A DNA stretch of 10,744 bases, taken from the NCBI GenBank assembly GCA_001839685.1, contig MLAK01000660.1:193493-204236 (forward strand), given 5' to 3'. This document shows, in pieces, positions 1-9,010 of this stretch. The position numbers and the translations under genes were made by a program. The notes beneath the pieces are model-generated. The model was not told the origin of the DNA and searched no databases. It worked only from the letters and a program-made list of their open reading frames with translations. The DNA is from Tritrichomonas foetus (lineage: Eukaryota; Parabasalia; Tritrichomonadida; Tritrichomonadidae). Within the stretch, counting starts at the first letter, position 1, and each line of letters begins with the position of its first letter.

Positions 1-1929
1 AGCATATTCACTTGGGAGTCTAACATGATTTAAATAAAAAATAAAATTCGAAAATGACGCACATTGGTTTATTTCCTGCAGGGTTAAGTGAACTGTACCT
101 TCTTCAATCATAGCGCATTCAAACCAACGTCTTCTTACCTTTTTATAAGATTTAAAATTATATTTGTGCGCAAGAATTCTCCTTTCAAAAGAATTAATAA
201 AAGAAAAATAAGTTTTATCGTTTAGATTTTTTTTAATTTGACCAAAGAAATTTTCAGAATTAATTGTTCCTATTTTTCCAATTGAAAAAGCACAGGGAAT
301 ATTTGTTAAAACGATTATTACTGATGAAAAATAATTGGCTAAATGAATACAGACTTTTCGATTGTAAAAAGCAACGAATTTTTTAGATTTTGATGTAATG
401 ATACCGTTTTTATACAATGAATAGTAATTCAATGTTGTAAACAATGCGATATAGCTTATTTTGAGTCGCTCTACTCTTGTTAATGTTTTACATCGAATTA
501 ATAAATTAATTGAAACGCTTGGGATGAGATATAGAACGAAAATGTAATCTTCTTTTAAAAAAGCTTTTTGCAGAATATTATCAGAGAACATTATATAAGG
601 ATAAAAATCATCCATTGAATTCAAAGTATTGCTTGACCAAATATAACTTGGCATTGTAGTATCATATTGATAAAATGTATTTTTTGATATTGCTTCTTTT
701 GAATTGTAATTTTTTAAAAATACAGCACCATATTTTATTAAGTGTTTTCGTATCCTTTTAAGAATATGAGCTGGGTCATTTGGTGTCATAACACAATCTT
801 TAATACTTAACAACTCTGAACTTTTTTTAAAGTATTTTGTCCATTTCTCAAAATATTTTGTTTGTGCACTGTCATATGATGGATCTGCATCATATGAGTG
901 CATTATTACTCGAAAAGGACTTGAAATTTCTTTACTAATATTTTGTAGTGAGTTTAAAATATTTTGATCTGCAGATCCATTGTTTGATGTATATACAAAA
1001 ACAGGAAAAGATGAAACCGTAAAGAAAGGATTTATCATAAAAATAAAAATATTATTAATAAAACTATTGTTTTCAATTAATTCTGCCATCATTTTTCGAT
1101 ACAATAAACAGTCATTAGAATAAAACGGATCATATTTCGAAATAATTTTCTTACCACTGTCTAAAACTCCATAAATTTCTTTTTTCTTTCTGTGGAAGCA
1201 TTGTTCCACATGAGTGGCATCAACAGAAATATTTACATATAATTCTTCAGGTAATTCCACTTTATCCTGAAGAATATCGGTAAAATAGCGAATTATATTT
1301 GTAATTTTATTTATCTGACTAAAATCACAGAAACATGGGATGTTTTCAGTTTTAATCCAAGAATTGATAGTCAAAGTGCACGGACCATTTAAAAGATTTG
1401 AAACATATGTATATTGTGTTGTTTTTAAATTACAATATAATTCGATCCAAAAAAGACGTGACTCTATATCATAAACATTTTTTTTTCTGTAAACAAAATT
1501 TTTAAAATTATTAGCAATAGCGTGGGATACAGGTTGACTTAAGAATTGATTTAGCATTTCTTCTATTAATAAAGTATCTTTTTGTCTCTTTTTTTGTTGC
1601 AAACATTGAATAATTTTCATATTTTCTTTATGTTTGGTTTTATAACGAGAAATAACACCCTCTCTGGATTTTTTTTCTTGTGCTTCTTTATATTTTTTTT
1701 TCTTCTGATTATATTTTGTTATTGTTTGAGTTTGCTGGGAAAATGGTTGTTCCGGTTCATCGAAATCAAAATTAGTTCGAATTAAATTTAAATGATTTGG
1801 CAATTGCTTTTGAGTTCGAGCCGATAGAAAATGTAATAATTTTTGTAGAATGGAATATAAGAGGTAAATATAAAAAAAAATGCCACTGAGAGCAAGAAAT
1901 TCTATCATTTTTTTGATGATTAATTTCAT
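1..1929 (-). CDS. P-element/THAP9-like DDE transposase, 3' end cut by window edge
   Basis: Reading the minus strand from ATG at 1929 gives 643 codons with no stop, open at the left edge, so the C-terminus is missing. An in-frame TAA at 1990-1992 lies upstream, making this the first ATG; M8, M104 and M125 are later options. Visible parts: a hydrophobic stretch (about residues 11-35), a Lys/Gln-rich basic segment (about 55-125), a segment with LLNGPCTLTINSWIK (residues 179-193) resembling the linker before the catalytic core of such proteins, then SVDATHVE (D237), YDADPSYD (D347/D349), NDPAHILKRIR (D385, H388) and NSENFFGQIK (E559). In P-element and THAP9 transposases an RNase H-like fold carries D, a D-x-x-H-x-x-K motif and E in an E-N-x-F context, and this order matches. 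No C2CH THAP zinc finger is evident. The role, cut-and-paste transposition, is inferred from motifs. Base composition is very AT-rich (7 G+C in the 60 bases at 1021-1080). The family is fairly sure, the exact subfamily less so. A domesticated copy is also possible. Confidence 0.72.
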   Translation of the reverse strand, partial: MKLIIKKMIEFLALSGIFFYIYLLYSILQKLLHFLSARTQKQLPNHLNLIRTNFDFDEPEQPFSQQTQTITKYNQKKKKYKEAQEKKSREGVISRYKTKHKENMKIIQCLQQKKRQKDTLLIEEMLNQFLSQPVSHAIANNFKNFVYRKKNVYDIESRLFWIELYCNLKTTQYTYVSNLLNGPCTLTINSWIKTENIPCFCDFSQINKITNIIRYFTDILQDKVELPEELYVNISVDATHVEQCFHRKKKEIYGVLDSGKKIISKYDPFYSNDCLLYRKMMAELIENNSFINNIFIFMINPFFTVSSFPVFVYTSNNGSADQNILNSLQNISKEISSPFRVIMHSYDADPSYDSAQTKYFEKWTKYFKKSSELLSIKDCVMTPNDPAHILKRIRKHLIKYGAVFLKNYNSKEAISKNTFYQYDTTMPSYIWSSNTLNSMDDFYPYIMFSDNILQKAFLKEDYIFVLYLIPSVSINLLIRCKTLTRVERLKISYIALFTTLNYYSLYKNGIITSKSKKFVAFYNRKVCIHLANYFSSVIIVLTNIPCAFSIGKIGTINSENFFGQIKKNLNDKTYFSFINSFERRILAHKYNFKSYKKVRRRWFECAMIEEGTVHLTLQEINQCASFSNFIFYLNHVRLPSEYA

Positions 1930-3014
1930 AAAACGCAACTTTTTCAATACATATTCAGTCGATATTTCAATGAAAAAAAACCATTTCCATTAAAATTTTT
2001 TTATTCTTTAAAAGGCTAAAATGTCATATTAATGAAGAATTTCCATTTGAAAATAAATACACATATATGTAACAATATTTTTCTTTAATAAATATGTGTC
2101 AATCAAGAATTACAATTTTTTTTAGGAATATTTATAAAAAAGTATTAGCATCAAAAAAATGTCATAGATATATTTTAAATTGTATATAGTTACATCCACA
2201 TAAAAAATTAATAGAAAATATCTATTAGATTTTGTTTAAATGCAAAAAATTACAAAAACTCTTTGGTGTGCAGAACGGCTTATTCATTTTTTTCTTAATT
2301 TTACTTGATAAAAATGAATTATATCAAAAATAATTAGGATTTGGGGTTATAGATCCTGAAAAATTGAAAAACCACGGTTTTAGAAATTATTATTTTTTCT
2401 ACCCTTTAAAATCATTTAAACTTCAAATTAATTATATATTCATGATATTTAAATATAATTAAGATTATATTATGAAATTTAAATCAAATTAATAATTTTT
2501 TACTGACAAAAAATTAAATATCATTTTTCGAAATTGTCAAGTGACCATGCTGCTGAACAGTTTAATAATCATATATCGATAGTCTATCTAGTATGTAATG
2601 ATGCAGTGTTTTTCGTTTTTCGAGAAACCTATCCTGTCTGAAGAAAAAGTTGATTCAAAATATCTTTATACGATGTTCAGAATAATTAAATATTTCTAGT
2701 GATTCTCTTTTGTTATCATGCTTAATGTCTATTTAATTACTTATTTATTATATTTTAATCACAGAAGTTATGAATTCAGTTGACACATCATCAAAATGGT
2801 AATGTCAAAAAAAATTGGGTTTTATACCAATTATTTTCTATGTTTTCCTTATGTTCAAGTTTTTCCATAATTTACATCTGTGAAATTGATGTCAAACAAA
2901 GATAAATCAGGAATATTAAATTGTGGAGTACGTTTAAAATATCGAAATAACGTGCAATTTTTTTAAAGAAATGTGGTTACAATTTATTAAATAAAATTCA
3001 AAAGAAATTTTCAA
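1930..3014. other. AT-rich intergenic spacer between divergent genes
   Basis: No reading frame of useful length and no tRNA- or rRNA-like segment was seen. The spacer must hold the promoters of both flanking genes and, if the left gene is a transposon, one terminus of that element. Small symmetric elements are present: ACATATATGT at 2061-2070 is a perfect palindrome, and ACACATAT (2059-2066) is repeated inverted as ATATGTGT (2092-2099). In such AT-rich DNA these may be chance. A slightly more mixed-composition patch lies at about 2530-2660, with nothing recognisable in it. The transposon boundary cannot be placed because the partner terminal repeat would be outside the window. Confidence 0.6.
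1969..1973 (-). promoter_or_regulatory. Possible trichomonad initiator (TCATT) before the transposase gene
   Basis: The minus strand reads TCATT here, which fits the trichomonad initiator consensus TCA-Y-(T/A), with the A at 1971 as the putative transcript start. That would give a 42-base leader before the ATG at 1929, longer than the roughly 20 bases usual in Trichomonas. The motif is only five bases long and will occur often by chance, so this is a weak call. Confidence 0.18.
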
Positions 3015-6000
3015 ATGAGCTCTTCTGAAGATTTACCCATTGAAGAAATTTCATCAAGCGACACTGCGCAAGACAAAACCCAAAATAACGATGTGGCCCA
3101 GAATCAAACAGAAGAAAATCAAAAAAATAAATCCATTATGGATCAATTCGCTGATGACGATGAAATGTCAAGTGCATCATCAAATTCTGAAGAATTGATT
3201 ACCAATCAAAATGAAAAACAAAATCATGAAAAATCATCATCAATATTATCCAAAAGTCTACCAAACACAGAAAACGAAGATGAAAACCATGATGAAGATG
3301 CGAATAATTTGAATATTGAAATTTATGGCGGCACTTCACCATACTATCATCAAGAAACCAAGAATAAAATCGATAATGAAAATAACAATTTAAAAGTTCT
3401 CGAAACTATTAGTAAATTGACACAAAATAATGATGAAATTCGATTTTCTGAAACTGAAAGTGATGATTCAAATGAAGAACAGAAACAGCTTATTTGTAAG
3501 TTTGATGAAGAAGAGCCAGTTTCACTTGATGTTATTAAAAAAAATATCAAAGAAAATATAATCGATTTAAATTCAGATGGAACTGATAAAAATGATCAAC
3601 AGTCCAAATCGAAATTAGTAGAAAATTCTGAAAACCAAAACGAAGCAGAAAAAATCAACTCTGAAAAACAAGAAAATCCAATTGAATTTGATCTTAAACC
3701 CGAAAGTGATTCAGGAACAGAACAAGATAAAATAGAAGCAAAATCCGGCTCACAATCAAATCATGAATCTGAAAAACAAAGTATAAAACTATCAAGTAAA
3801 GACTCAGATAAATTGTCCGAAAAAGAATCTGAGAAAAATTCTGGTGGAAATGACAGTAGTGATGGTTCTGATGATGAAAAGGAGAGTGAGAGTTCTGATA
3901 AATTTGAAAGTGAAAACGATGGAGTAAACAAATCTGCAACTTTTGGTGATGATTTTGTCTCTGGATTTAATGCTTCACTAAAAAGTAACCAATTAAATGA
4001 TGATGATAATAATGAAATCGAATTTAGTGAGGAAAATGCAGATGAAAGTGAATCTAATCAATTAACTGAAGATTTCAATGAAAACGAAGAAAATCAGAAC
4101 TTTAAAGAAGTAAATGATGAAAAAGATGACAACAGTGAAAATGAATCAGAAAAAAATTCAAATAATCTAAAATCATCAAATTCTAATAATATCGAAAAAG
4201 ATGAAAAGACCACTAAAAGAGAAATAGACACTAATGAAACAAAGAAAATTGAGAATGAAAGTTCTAGGTCAAAATCATCAGACAAATCAAAAGACCAAAA
4301 CAAAAAAACTGAAATCATCAAAAAAGAGTCACATAAAAAAGAATTAGATAGAAAAGAAGTTGAAAAAAAGAAAGAAAGGAAAGTCGAAGATCATAAAAAA
4401 ACCGAGACCAAAGAGGATGATAAAAAGTCAAATCAAACTAAAAAGCTTGAAACAAAACCAAATTCCGAGAATTCAAATGAAAAGAAACCAAATGACAAAA
4501 TAATTGAAAAAGTTTCACAAGAAAAATTTGTTCCAAGTCAAGAATATCTTCATAATTCGCCTAGATCAGATGCCAATGAAGAAGATGAAACTAACTTCAT
4601 GGATAATGAAGCCATCGAAGATGCTCGTCCTCTTCCATTGAAAAAACTGTCAGAAATTTGCTCAGAAAGTGCAACTTCAACAAGAAAAACGACTTATCGA
4701 ACTGCAAATACAACTTCAAGAAATAAGCCACAGAAATTAAAATACTCAATCGATGAAGATCCTGATGTTCCTGTTTTTAGTTGGCAAAAGAAAGACAAAG
4801 AAAATGTTCAATCATCAAACAAAAAACCAACTATCAGAAATCCCTCACCTCCGAGAAATTCATCACCTAAAAAAGCACAACAACAACAAACAACACAAAA
4901 GCAGCAAAATAAACAACATCAAACACCACAGAAACAAAGCATTCAAGGTAGTCAGCATTCAATGTTTATTACACAGGTTTCTGGTGATGTTAAAACGGTT
5001 GATGAAGAAAGAAGACTAAGATTAATCGAAGATGAAAAGAAGAAAAAGAGACTTGAAGCCGAAAGAAGAAGAAAAGAAGAAGAAGAAAGACTTAAACGGC
5101 AAATAGAAGCCGAAAAGATTCAGCTGTTTGAAGAAGAAAGACGCAGAGAGCAACTTGAAGAAAAAAAAAGACAAAAAGCAATGCAAGAAGAAGAAGCAAG
5201 GCATTCACAATTCGAAGATGATAAGCAGAAAAAGTTAATTAAAAAACCAGCTGTTTATCAACGAAAAAGAATGACAATGGCAATGATGCAATTCACCGGA
5301 GTATCACCGAGCATTCCAATGACAAAGCAGCTTGACCTAAGTAAATATGATTATGATGATTTCGATGAATCACTTGCAGCAAATATTCCAGAAAGACTTT
5401 TAGAATTACTCACACATGGAAAAGAATCTATTGTTTTTCGTGCATTATGTGGAGTCTCTATTGTTAAATATCCCTCAAATGTAATCTCGAAGGTATTAAT
5501 GGAGCTTAAACATTATTTAGATTTGTGTGTTGAAAAAGGTTTAATTGCTGAAGGTAGCTATGTTCAATGTATTATTGAAGCTATTAAAGACGAAAGAAAA
5601 GAGAAAAATCAAATCAAAGATAACTCCCTTGAAAAAGTAACTCAACAATTGCAACAAGCTGAATCACAATATGAAAAAAGAAAAAGTAGCTGGGAAAACC
5701 AAAAATCAATCATGCAAGTTGATAAAGAACTTCAACTTGAAGATCTTGAATTAAGATTCCAAGAAGAATCCATGAAACTTGATGAAGAATGGAATTCTGA
5801 AAAAATGCAACAAAAATTTAATAAACCTTCTCCAGCTTTGATTGAAATGCGTCATAATGCAAGATCTTTGCTTGCTGCCCATCGTTTCGAAGAAGCTGCA
5901 CAAGTTGCTGAAGAAATAGCTAAGAAAGAAATTGAAGAAACCGAAGAAGCTGCAAAACGAATGAGTCAATCTTATCAAGCTGCAATTGCACGATTAAGAG

Positions 6001-6323
6001 ACAAATTTGACAATGAAAGAGATTCGATGGATGATTCTTTCCGGACTAAATATTCAGCACTTTTACGAGCAGAAGAAGCAAATCTTCGTCCAATTAGTCA
6101 AAGAATCGAAAAATTTAAGAATATGAAAGAAGATGCGGAGTTGGCAATGAAAAGAAGTAAAACGAGTTATGGAAGACCAAAATCACAAAGAAAACCAGTA
6201 CTTATTACAGCAAAGCATCCGCCGATTGTGCTTGATGCAAAACTTAAACTTCCACCACTTTCAAAAGGAGGAGTTAAACCTCAAGTTAGAGAAACAAGAT
6301 CGGCACTTTCAGATGTTATTTAA
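3015..6323 (+). CDS. Large acidic, coiled-coil protein of trichomonad style, function unknown
   Basis: A single frame of 1102 residues. An in-frame TAA at 2988-2990 precedes this first ATG. The N-terminal part, roughly residues 1-530, is low-complexity and rich in Ser, Glu, Asp, Asn and Lys, very likely disordered, with a Lys/Glu run at about 396-482. Next come a short segment with ARPLPLKK (537-544), a Pro/Ser patch (about 608-620), a Gln-rich tract (about 620-645) and a highly charged helix or coiled coil (about 663-746). A helical block at 792-862 contains LLELLTHGKES and a conserved-looking KYPSNVISKVLMELKHYL region. A long coiled coil follows (about 862-1047), including MRHNARSLLAAHRFEEA at 945-961, and then a basic Pro-rich tail (1048-1102). 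The combination of a small helical repeat block and an ARSLL..HRFEEA helix resembles an expanded family of trichomonad coiled-coil proteins as I remember them. A cytoskeletal or scaffold role is inference only. The stop sits in TTTAAATT, so it overlaps a TAAA, the trichomonad polyadenylation signal. The frame is certain, the function is not. Confidence 0.9.
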   Translation: MSSSEDLPIEEISSSDTAQDKTQNNDVAQNQTEENQKNKSIMDQFADDDEMSSASSNSEELITNQNEKQNHEKSSSILSKSLPNTENEDENHDEDANNLNIEIYGGTSPYYHQETKNKIDNENNNLKVLETISKLTQNNDEIRFSETESDDSNEEQKQLICKFDEEEPVSLDVIKKNIKENIIDLNSDGTDKNDQQSKSKLVENSENQNEAEKINSEKQENPIEFDLKPESDSGTEQDKIEAKSGSQSNHESEKQSIKLSSKDSDKLSEKESEKNSGGNDSSDGSDDEKESESSDKFESENDGVNKSATFGDDFVSGFNASLKSNQLNDDDNNEIEFSEENADESESNQLTEDFNENEENQNFKEVNDEKDDNSENESEKNSNNLKSSNSNNIEKDEKTTKREIDTNETKKIENESSRSKSSDKSKDQNKKTEIIKKESHKKELDRKEVEKKKERKVEDHKKTETKEDDKKSNQTKKLETKPNSENSNEKKPNDKIIEKVSQEKFVPSQEYLHNSPRSDANEEDETNFMDNEAIEDARPLPLKKLSEICSESATSTRKTTYRTANTTSRNKPQKLKYSIDEDPDVPVFSWQKKDKENVQSSNKKPTIRNPSPPRNSSPKKAQQQQTTQKQQNKQHQTPQKQSIQGSQHSMFITQVSGDVKTVDEERRLRLIEDEKKKKRLEAERRRKEEEERLKRQIEAEKIQLFEEERRREQLEEKKRQKAMQEEEARHSQFEDDKQKKLIKKPAVYQRKRMTMAMMQFTGVSPSIPMTKQLDLSKYDYDDFDESLAANIPERLLELLTHGKESIVFRALCGVSIVKYPSNVISKVLMELKHYLDLCVEKGLIAEGSYVQCIIEAIKDERKEKNQIKDNSLEKVTQQLQQAESQYEKRKSSWENQKSIMQVDKELQLEDLELRFQEESMKLDEEWNSEKMQQKFNKPSPALIEMRHNARSLLAAHRFEEAAQVAEEIAKKEIEETEEAAKRMSQSYQAAIARLRDKFDNERDSMDDSFRTKYSALLRAEEANLRPISQRIEKFKNMKEDAELAMKRSKTSYGRPKSQRKPVLITAKHPPIVLDAKLKLPPLSKGGVKPQVRETRSALSDVI
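5034..5090 (+). repeat. Homopurine GAA/AGA-rich tracts coding a charged helix
   Basis: Positions 5034-5051 and 5061-5090 are unbroken purine runs of 18 and 30 bases, separated by a short mixed stretch. A further run lies at 5157-5171. They encode the Arg/Lys/Glu-rich helix around residues 674-692 of the coiled-coil protein, so amino-acid composition with GAA/AAA/AGA codons explains them. They are simple-sequence tracts that could slip in length between strains. Confidence 0.7.
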
Positions 6324-7234
6324 ATTGTGTATTATATTTCTATAAACATAAAATTATTTTCATATTTCTTCATCGATTTAATGTTAGAATGTTATTTTGA
6401 TTGGAAATTGAATTGTAAATTTCATTTCGATTATGTATTCATCAAATAAATGAAATGAAATTAAAGGAAATTGAATCAGAAGAATTGATGAGGAAATGGT
6501 TTATTTTGATAATTGGATCCTGAATTTACAAACATTGATATAATTTTCAAATTTACAAACTTAGAATGATGTTATTGAAAGCCATTATCGTGATTATATA
6601 TATAATACTTTTTAAATGACACATAATCAAATTAATGATACTTGAATTTTCTGGGATAATGGCCAATATATATCTTATCGACGGCTGAGAATTGAATTTG
6701 TATCCAAAATAATCAGAAATAGCTTATGATGTTTTGAACACATTCATTTCTTATGAAAAAAATTCAGCATCAACAAAAAGAACAGAAGAAGATGGCTAAA
6801 CACTATAGGAACAATATGTTTCACCGTATAAGAAGTGATTATTTAGATTGCACAAAACGGGCATAAAAGTTGTTCATGATTCGGTTTTGAATGTTTTATT
6901 TTGCCAATAGAGTGTAATTCAACAATATGATAAATAAGAATTCAATTTGTGTTGATACTTCGGAAAAGGTATCATAATTTGAATCTAATTCGTGTTAATT
7001 TGGTTGTTTCTCCAAAAGGAATGTTGAAGAATCTGATTATTTTCATAAATAAGTCGCTAAGCGCTAAAGTTATTGCCTCAATCTAAAGCTCGACAGATTT
7101 ACCACAACAATAAAACAACAATTAATGATAAAGGAGGAAATAATAATAATAAAGTTTTGAATTTTGGTCTTTATGCAAAAATAAAAGTTTGTATAGCGGA
7201 ATAATCAAATAAAATATAAAAAGCGCTCATTTTC
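6324..7234. other. Spacer between convergent genes, no convincing gene
   Basis: This stretch holds the 3' flanks of the coiled-coil gene (from the left) and the NOG2 gene (from the right). It is AT-rich, with an alternating TA run near 6595-6604. A plus-strand frame from 6659 to about 6900 reads protein-like in patches, for example 28 sense codons at 6713-6796, but it is broken by several stops. That is not clearly more than chance, so no pseudogene is called. No tRNA-like or other RNA gene was recognised. Confidence 0.6.
6418..6462. repeat. 11-bp perfect inverted repeat downstream of the coiled-coil gene
   Basis: AATTTCATTTC at 6418-6428 is repeated in inverse orientation as GAAATGAAATT at 6452-6462, leaving a 23-base loop. 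It lies about 95 bases past the stop codon, so it could form a hairpin in the 3' flank of the transcript. The loop is long and the arms AT-rich, so a functional role is doubtful. Confidence 0.4.
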
Positions 7235-8776
7235 TTATTCTTTTTTTGGTGCTTCCTCATCTGCTGGTCCGTCTTCTTCTTCATCACCAGCTTCTGCGGC
7301 GAGATCTGGAAGCCTTTCATTGTCTTCTGCTTCCATTTTCTCAATTTCCGCGTCTTCTGCAGCTTCTTGTTCGTCGATCACTTCTTGTTCATCGATTGGA
7401 TCAAACTCAACAGTTCGAACAACTTGTCTTAAATCTGCGTGTGAAACCTTTACTTCAACACGTCTCTGTAAAGGATTCTCGATATCTTTTGAATGAACGA
7501 GTACAAACCATGGGATTTTTCCTCTTTGGAAGTCACGAATGAGTTTGATTGCAGCGTCATGAATGTCTGGTTTTCCTCCTTTGATGAGTCTTCCATGTCT
7601 TCGTGCGATTTTATCAAGAAGATCATCTGGACCATCAAATGTTTCAATACCGTAAGTTTTCGTCAGGTACTGTGGTCTGACACGATCAACAATGTATTGA
7701 ATGTAATGTTCTGGTTCATCTATTCTTTCTGTTCGTGTGACAGATCTCAAAATTCTTTCAGCATCTGTAATGTCTTCAGGATACACGTGTCCTGGACAGT
7801 CGATTAAATAAATACGCTTTGTTAATGAAACATAACGCCAAACTTTCGTTTCTCCTGGAACAGGAGCAACTGGGCATACCTTTTCGCGACGTAGAGCATT
7901 AATAACAGATGATTTTCCAACATTTGGATAACCAACGAGGCCAACACAAAGATGAGCTCTGTCCTTGTGAAGGATTTGGAATTGCCTCAATAAAGCAATA
8001 AGCTGTTCTGTACCGAAGGCATTATTTTCAGTTGACGCTCTGAAAGCAAGAGTTGGACGTTCTCTTGAAAGCCTTCGAACAGCTTTTTCAACAACCCACT
8101 TTGGGACAAGGTCGCATTTGTTGATGAGGAAAACAAGATGCTTGTGGGGAGTCTCTTTCGCCATGAATTCTTCGAGTTTTCTTGAGCGGGTTCCAAGTGG
8201 ATCACGCGCATCGAGAACTTCAATGATGACGTCTGAAGAATCGATAACTTTGTAAACTTCGCCAAGAATACGTTTTGTTTGACCCATTTCTACATCTTTG
8301 TTTGCATCAACGGTTGTGATTTTGGTTTTTGCGATTTCGAAATTTTCATTCTGCTCTTGCGCCTTTTCGACTAAGGATTTGAGATTGTGGGCTCCTATTT
8401 CAGGCCTTCTACGCTGCGCTTTTTTGCCGAAGGTGTCTTTGAATGATTCCGCTTTCAATAAATTGTATTTCCGTTTTTCTTCTTCATCGTGAACAAGAGA
8501 TTTGGGAAGCTTCCGTTCGTGAAGCAAAACTTGGTATTGATCGCTTTTCACTTCTTTGAAAGCATTGCGGAAATTCGAAAGTTCGTCTTGTGTGATCGTT
8601 CTGGTGTTACCAAAATAGCGGCGATCTGGAGCAATCTTCGTGTCTGGGCGTTCGTTCGAAAGCTTGCCTGAACTATTATACATTTTCAGGCGCTTTTCTT
8701 TGGCCTGTGTACGATTAATATAGGTTTTCTTGGTCTTTACTGGAACGTTTGGCTGGCGTGGTTTCGTCGTGGACAT
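7235..8776 (-). CDS. NOG2: Nucleolar GTP-binding protein 2 (NGP1/NOG2), 60S ribosome assembly GTPase
   Basis: 513 residues. A TGA lies in frame 9 bases before the ATG, which fixes the start. The N-terminal portion (about 20-150) has the basic NGP1-type extension, with YFGNTRTI at 54-61. The GTPase domain is circularly permuted as in the YlqF/YawG family: DARDP (189-193), G4 NKCD (219-222), G5-like RAST (246-249), then the P-loop GYPNVGKSS (282-290), PGETKVWRYV (307-316, the G2 region) and G3 DCPG (326-329). The block RLIKGGKPD (396-404) and QRGKIPWFV (417-425) is typical of NOG2. The C-terminus (about 455-513) is strongly acidic. Family knowledge: Nog2 joins pre-60S particles in the nucleolus and nucleoplasm and leaves before export. 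The length is close to that of yeast Nog2, which I recall as about 490 residues, and shorter than the animal protein. G+C is visibly higher than in neighbours (28 of 60 bases at 8101-8160), consistent with a well-expressed housekeeping gene. All GTPase motifs are intact. Confidence 0.95.
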   Translation of the reverse strand: MSTTKPRQPNVPVKTKKTYINRTQAKEKRLKMYNSSGKLSNERPDTKIAPDRRYFGNTRTITQDELSNFRNAFKEVKSDQYQVLLHERKLPKSLVHDEEEKRKYNLLKAESFKDTFGKKAQRRRPEIGAHNLKSLVEKAQEQNENFEIAKTKITTVDANKDVEMGQTKRILGEVYKVIDSSDVIIEVLDARDPLGTRSRKLEEFMAKETPHKHLVFLINKCDLVPKWVVEKAVRRLSRERPTLAFRASTENNAFGTEQLIALLRQFQILHKDRAHLCVGLVGYPNVGKSSVINALRREKVCPVAPVPGETKVWRYVSLTKRIYLIDCPGHVYPEDITDAERILRSVTRTERIDEPEHYIQYIVDRVRPQYLTKTYGIETFDGPDDLLDKIARRHGRLIKGGKPDIHDAAIKLIRDFQRGKIPWFVLVHSKDIENPLQRRVEVKVSHADLRQVVRTVEFDPIDEQEVIDEQEAAEDAEIEKMEAEDNERLPDLAAEAGDEEEDGPADEEAPKKE

Positions 8777-9010
8777 CTTCCTTCACAGAAAACTGAATTA
8801 AAATTTGGAAGCGACCTTGGTCATACAAAATCAACCTCAGAAATTTAGTGGTCAAATAGAAACGGTTAATGAGCAAATAAAAATCTCACTAATCACCATC
8901 AAATCGTATAAATATCTTGATTAATCAATCTAATAATTTAATATAAAGTTGCTATTTATTATATTCACTGCTAATTTAAGAAAAGATATGCGGCTATAGT
9001 TGTTGATAAA

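Noticed and set aside
1582..1785. Plus-strand ORF rich in Phe and Leu
   Set aside because: It is the antisense of the Lys-rich N-terminal part of the minus-strand transposase gene; AAA/GAA codons read backwards give Phe/Leu-rich sequence.
2059..2099. ACACATAT inverted repeat as a transposon terminus
   Set aside because: Eight AT-rich bases with a 25-base gap are expected by chance, and a terminal repeat pairs with the far end of an element rather than with a nearby copy.
2998..3002. TCAAA 15 bases before the coiled-coil gene ATG as an initiator
   Set aside because: The spacing is right, but the base after the A is a purine, unlike the TCA-Y-(T/A) consensus, and TCA is common here.
3350..5978. 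Several minus-strand ORFs of 60-81 codons and an 88-codon shifted plus-strand ORF (4753-5019) inside the coiled-coil gene
   Set aside because: All lie within the 1102-codon frame and have Phe/Ser/Leu-rich or shifted low-complexity composition typical of shadows of GAA/AAA/TCA-rich coding DNA.
6659..6906. Patchy plus-strand frame with protein-like stretches, possibly a decayed gene
   Set aside because: It is broken by stops at 6686, 6710, 6797 and later, the open stretches are no longer than about 28 codons, and no family is recognisable. This does not exceed chance.
7246..8671. Plus-strand and shifted minus-strand ORFs overlapping NOG2
   Set aside because: The NOG2 frame has all conserved GTPase motifs, and none of the overlapping frames shows a family or a plausible start context.
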